In this document: positions 61,776 through 64,000 of the stretch, piece by piece
Layout: every line of letters begins with the position of its first letter
How positions within the stretch are numbered: the stretch's first letter is position 1
NCBI GenBank assembly: GCA_041392845.1
Contig: JAWKLG010000028.1
Coordinates: 30,133-94,132, forward strand
Reading direction: 5' to 3'
Length of the DNA: 64,000 nt
From: JAGQWW01 sp041392845
GTDB lineage: Bacteria > Bacteroidota > Bacteroidia > Chitinophagales > Saprospiraceae
Notes under the pieces: model-generated
Told to the model about the DNA's origin: nothing
Seen by the model: the letters and a program-made list of their open reading frames with translations, nothing else
Databases searched by the model: none
Made by a program: the position numbers and the translations under genes

Positions 61776-61998
61776 TTACTCCTAAGATTCCGGAATTTTC
61801 ACCCCCCGACCCCCTCAAGGTGGAGGCGATTTGACTTGGTCTTTTCGTCCTATCTGACATGATGTATTTTTTGCCCTGAAAGTCTCTGCGATTGAACTTC
61901 AAAGATCAAACGTCCAAAATCAAGAATCAAAAATTCTTGTACTTCTAAGATTCCGGAATTTTCTCCCCCCGACCCCCTCAAGGTGGAGGCAAATTTTT
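61755..61998. repeat. Two direct repeats of about 80 bp with the CCCCCCGACCCCC block
   Basis: 61755-61832 and 61919-61998 share AATCAAGAATCAAAAATTC, CTAAGATTCCGGAATTTTC, CCCCCCGACCCCCTCAAGG and TGGAGGC. A third copy of the block lies at 39444-39490. Confidence 0.8.
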
Positions 61999-62013
61999 CC
62001 TTCCTCCAATCCT

Positions 62014-62772
62014 TCACCCTTTCAATACCCCAATCATCGCCATCCCTCTTCCCGTTTTTCCACCTGAGTGACGGTGTGAAAAAAACAGGTCGGCGTTGGT
62101 AAAGGTAGAGTAGGGTGATACTTCTATATTTTCCGGTTTTACACCGGATTCGAGTAGCCAGTGGCGATTGGTGGATTTTAGATCTACACGGTATTTTTGG
62201 CGATTTTCATCCCACTCTTTGAAGGCTTCGGGGAAATGGTCAGAGACTTCGGCTCCAACTTCATAATCGCAAAGGTCTATGCATGTGCCGATGTATACCA
62301 GACAATCTGATGGTTTGGTCTGATAGGCAGACTGCATGGTTTGTAAAGTTTTGCTGACTATTTTATGAATGGTTCCTTTCCATCCGGCATGGATGGCGGC
62401 CACTGCTTCTTTTATAGGATCATAAATGAGGATGGGGCAACAATCTGCCACCGATACAGCCAATAAAATGCCTTTCTTTTTGGTAATAAAAGCATCATAT
62501 CCTTCCCATTTGCCGGCTTGGTCCACTTTTTTGACATCTGTGCCATGCGTTTGGTGCGCAGTTGCGGTTTCTTCTTCCCTGAAACCAAGGTGTTCCCAGG
62601 CTCTTTTGCGATTTTCTTTTACATTTTCTATTTCGTCCTCTGTGTTGAAACTCAAGTTCAGGCTGTCGTAGGGCGCTTCACTTACTCCTCCTTTTCTGGT
62701 TGTTTGGCCTGCTTTCAGGTTTGGAATGTTTTTAAAAATATCCGGTTCAATCATGATGGCTGTCTTGTTCAT
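62014..62772 (-). CDS. pgeF: Peptidoglycan editing factor PgeF / polyphenol oxidase family
   Basis: A 252-residue protein of the YfiH/laccase-domain family, which removes misplaced amino acids from peptidoglycan precursors and has also been reported with purine nucleoside or oxidase activity. The metal-site blocks are present: TAHQTHGTDV, VSVADCCPILIYDP, AAIHAGWKGT and the C-terminal FFSHRHSGGKTGRGMAMI. Its final codons (VLKG, stop) lie in a TTCACCCTTTCAAT-type repeat similar to that at the end of the gene at 11568. It is 18 bases downstream of the polymerase gene and probably cotranscribed. Confidence 0.9.
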   Translation of the reverse strand: MNKTAIMIEPDIFKNIPNLKAGQTTRKGGVSEAPYDSLNLSFNTEDEIENVKENRKRAWEHLGFREEETATAHQTHGTDVKKVDQAGKWEGYDAFITKKKGILLAVSVADCCPILIYDPIKEAVAAIHAGWKGTIHKIVSKTLQTMQSAYQTKPSDCLVYIGTCIDLCDYEVGAEVSDHFPEAFKEWDENRQKYRVDLKSTNRHWLLESGVKPENIEVSPYSTFTNADLFFSHRHSGGKTGRGMAMIGVLKG

Positions 62773-62790
62773 AGTACAAAGCTAATTTCT

Positions 62791-64000
62791 TTATTGTGCA
62801 AATCGGGTGTCAGGGACGTAAGGGATTTTTTCCATGTAGTGGATGTCGAGGTTGCAAACGCCAAATTCCTCCATCACTTTTCCATAAAGCAGGTACACAC
62901 CGATACCGCGATAAGGAAACTGCTTCATGGGTTTGGGGAAGATAACGGTATTGAGATAATCACCTTCGATGTCCCACCAGGCATCAAAGGCCATGCGTTC
63001 GCCATGTTTGGTGGCGGTGGTTTTTCGGCAGATAAAATAAGCAAGCATATGCACCATTTTGTTGGCATACTTCGGCATTTCTGCCACATTGATCAGTTTT
63101 TTTGTTTTTTTAAAACGTTTCACGGAGCCTTCTTTTTCTTCTGCCTCTTTTTCCGGTATAGGATATTGCTCGCAATAGGCTTCAGGTACCGGAAATCCTT
63201 TTTCAATGAGGTAGGTCCAGTTGAGCAGATCAAAAGGTGAGCAAAGTGGAAATTTCAACAATTCCAATTCGTCAAAAGCCTGGTCAAAAGGGCCTTCTTC
63301 TACTTCGGGCATTTCAAAGTTTTCGGCCGGGTCTTCAAAAAGTAAACCGGTACTGGCATGTTCAGTTTTGGGTTGTAGCAGTCGACCTTTTTCCCGCATC
63401 AACTCGTACTTGTTCAATCCCGTAAAACGAAGGGCATTTGCCCGTATCAATAATTCGAGTTGGGTGCCAGGAATGTCGAGACGGCGAAGGAAGTCCTCAA
63501 AAGATTTGAAGGCACCAAAGACCTCCCGTTGATAAATGATCTCATCGACCAATTCCCGCTGGATGCCCTGAATGAATTTCAGTCCCAGGTAAATGTCCTT
63601 TCTTTCAATCCGGGCCAGCCCGTCACTCAGATTGACACAGGGCGCATGAACCTTCGCCCCATGCCGTTTGGCTTCGTGCAAATACACTTCCATGCGATAG
63701 AATCCACCGAAGTTGTTGACCACGGCGGTAAGGAATTCCAGCGGATAATACGATTTGAGGTACAGGTCTTCGAAAGACAAAACCGCAAAGGCAGCGGAAT
63801 GCGCCTTACAAAAAGAGTATCCGGAAAAGGACTCCACCTGCCGCCAGACTTCTTCAGCGAGTTCAGGAGTGTAGCCCCGTTCTTTGCAATTGTTGAAATA
63901 CTTGGTCTGGTACATCTGGAAGGTCTCGGAATGGCGCCGCTTGCCCGACATGATCTTGCGCAGCACGTCGCATTCGGCCAGTTCGAGTCCGGCAAAATGA
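62791..64000 (-). CDS. DNA polymerase III alpha subunit (DnaE-type, ImuC/DnaE2-like), 5' end cut by window edge
   Basis: The last about 403 residues of a bacterial replicative-type polymerase; the frame is open through the right edge (HFAGLELAECDVLRKIMSGK). Seen: the fingers/duplex-binding part (FSGYSFCKAHSAAFAVLSFE), a helix-hairpin-helix region (LRRLDIPGTQLELLIRANAL) and a C-terminal OB-like part. The line NNFGGFYRMEVYLHEAKRHG followed by AKVHAPCVN resembles the error-prone DnaE2/ImuC group (GFY, ARRHG, VN) more than replicative DnaE1. That assignment is inference from a few motifs. It precedes pgeF on the same strand. Confidence 0.82.
   Translation of the reverse strand, partial: HFAGLELAECDVLRKIMSGKRRHSETFQMYQTKYFNNCKERGYTPELAEEVWRQVESFSGYSFCKAHSAAFAVLSFEDLYLKSYYPLEFLTAVVNNFGGFYRMEVYLHEAKRHGAKVHAPCVNLSDGLARIERKDIYLGLKFIQGIQRELVDEIIYQREVFGAFKSFEDFLRRLDIPGTQLELLIRANALRFTGLNKYELMREKGRLLQPKTEHASTGLLFEDPAENFEMPEVEEGPFDQAFDELELLKFPLCSPFDLLNWTYLIEKGFPVPEAYCEQYPIPEKEAEEKEGSVKRFKKTKKLINVAEMPKYANKMVHMLAYFICRKTTATKHGERMAFDAWWDIEGDYLNTVIFPKPMKQFPYRGIGVYLLYGKVMEEFGVCNLDIHYMEKIPYVPDTRFAQ

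Larger units (their letters stand above)
61652..62013. other. Gene-free 360-bp gap of heptads, a terminator and two direct repeats
   Basis: It holds GATTTTT heptads (61653-61680), an intrinsic terminator (61692-61725), the inverted ATCAAAC/ATCAAAA array (61726-61775), and two direct repeats of about 80 bp (61755-61832 and 61919-61998) that each carry an ATCAAGA array and the CCCCCCGACCCCCTCAAGG block. Confidence 0.8.

Overview
The window looks like a chromosomal segment of a member of the Bacteroidota, most likely the Saprospiria. The gene content shows this: type IX secretion (T9SS) cargo with both kinds of C-terminal sorting domain, two PorP/SprF-type membrane proteins, a SusC/SusD pair, a bactofilin, DUF7619, DUF2911 and DUF7935-like proteins. 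The few promoter candidates I could find fit the TAnnTTTG element of this phylum. Base composition is moderately AT-rich throughout, and I see no phage, plasmid, insertion sequence, CRISPR array or rRNA.

Layout. 0-3.2 kb: a secreted CARDB-repeat protein cut by the left edge. 3.8-10.1 kb: an S9D peptidase, a seven-haem cytochrome-TPR lipoprotein, a DUF2064 nucleotidyltransferase-like protein and rsgA. 10.1-11.6 kb: a gene-free repeat patch. 11.6-22.1 kb: an unknown helical protein, a frameshifted T9SS surface protein, two small envelope proteins and a frameshifted SprB-like adhesin. The adhesin follows an OmpA/PorE-like and a PorP/SprF-like gene in one minus-strand cluster (18.1-25.6 kb). 26-29.9 kb: a DUF2911 protein, aroB, a cyclase, a small monooxygenase and a SAM hydroxide adenosyltransferase. 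30.8 kb: tRNA-Ala(GGC). 31.4-39.1 kb: a second PorP/SprF, bactofilin, AtpZ and partner, a biotin carrier and SusC/SusD. 39.6-44.5 kb: a broken FAD oxidoreductase, an unknown conserved protein, a MATE transporter and scpA. 44.9-55.3 kb: one gene of about 10.4 kb for a giant T9SS type B protein with 22 repeats of about 80 residues. 55.4-58.3 kb: an HTH protein, an IscA/SufA-type protein and three small membrane genes. 58.5-61.7 kb: two M43-type secreted metalloproteases. 62.0-64 kb: pgeF and the C-terminal part of a DnaE-type polymerase that leaves the window.

How it works together. Much of the window is envelope and surface biology. The T9SS cargo (1029+ aa protein, SprB-like adhesin, giant repeat protein, two metalloproteases) would cross the outer membrane by the T9SS. 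PorP/SprF and OmpA/PorE-like proteins probably serve the type B cargo, and SusC/SusD imports an unknown nutrient.

Two features deserve attention. First, the gaps between genes carry many degenerate arrays of 7-bp (sometimes 8-bp) units in several unrelated sequence families. They very often touch or contain a stop codon or the 3' end of a tRNA, and at the 11 gene ends I examined the same strand (TTGGCNN, GATTTTT, GCTCGNN, CTRGGTN, ACGATTT) runs in the sense direction of the gene. Some are paired as inverted repeats around conserved cores. Second, four long genes carry frameshifts (13.2-13.9, 20.08, 40.4-40.7 and 52.44 kb), which are either consensus errors or real breaks.
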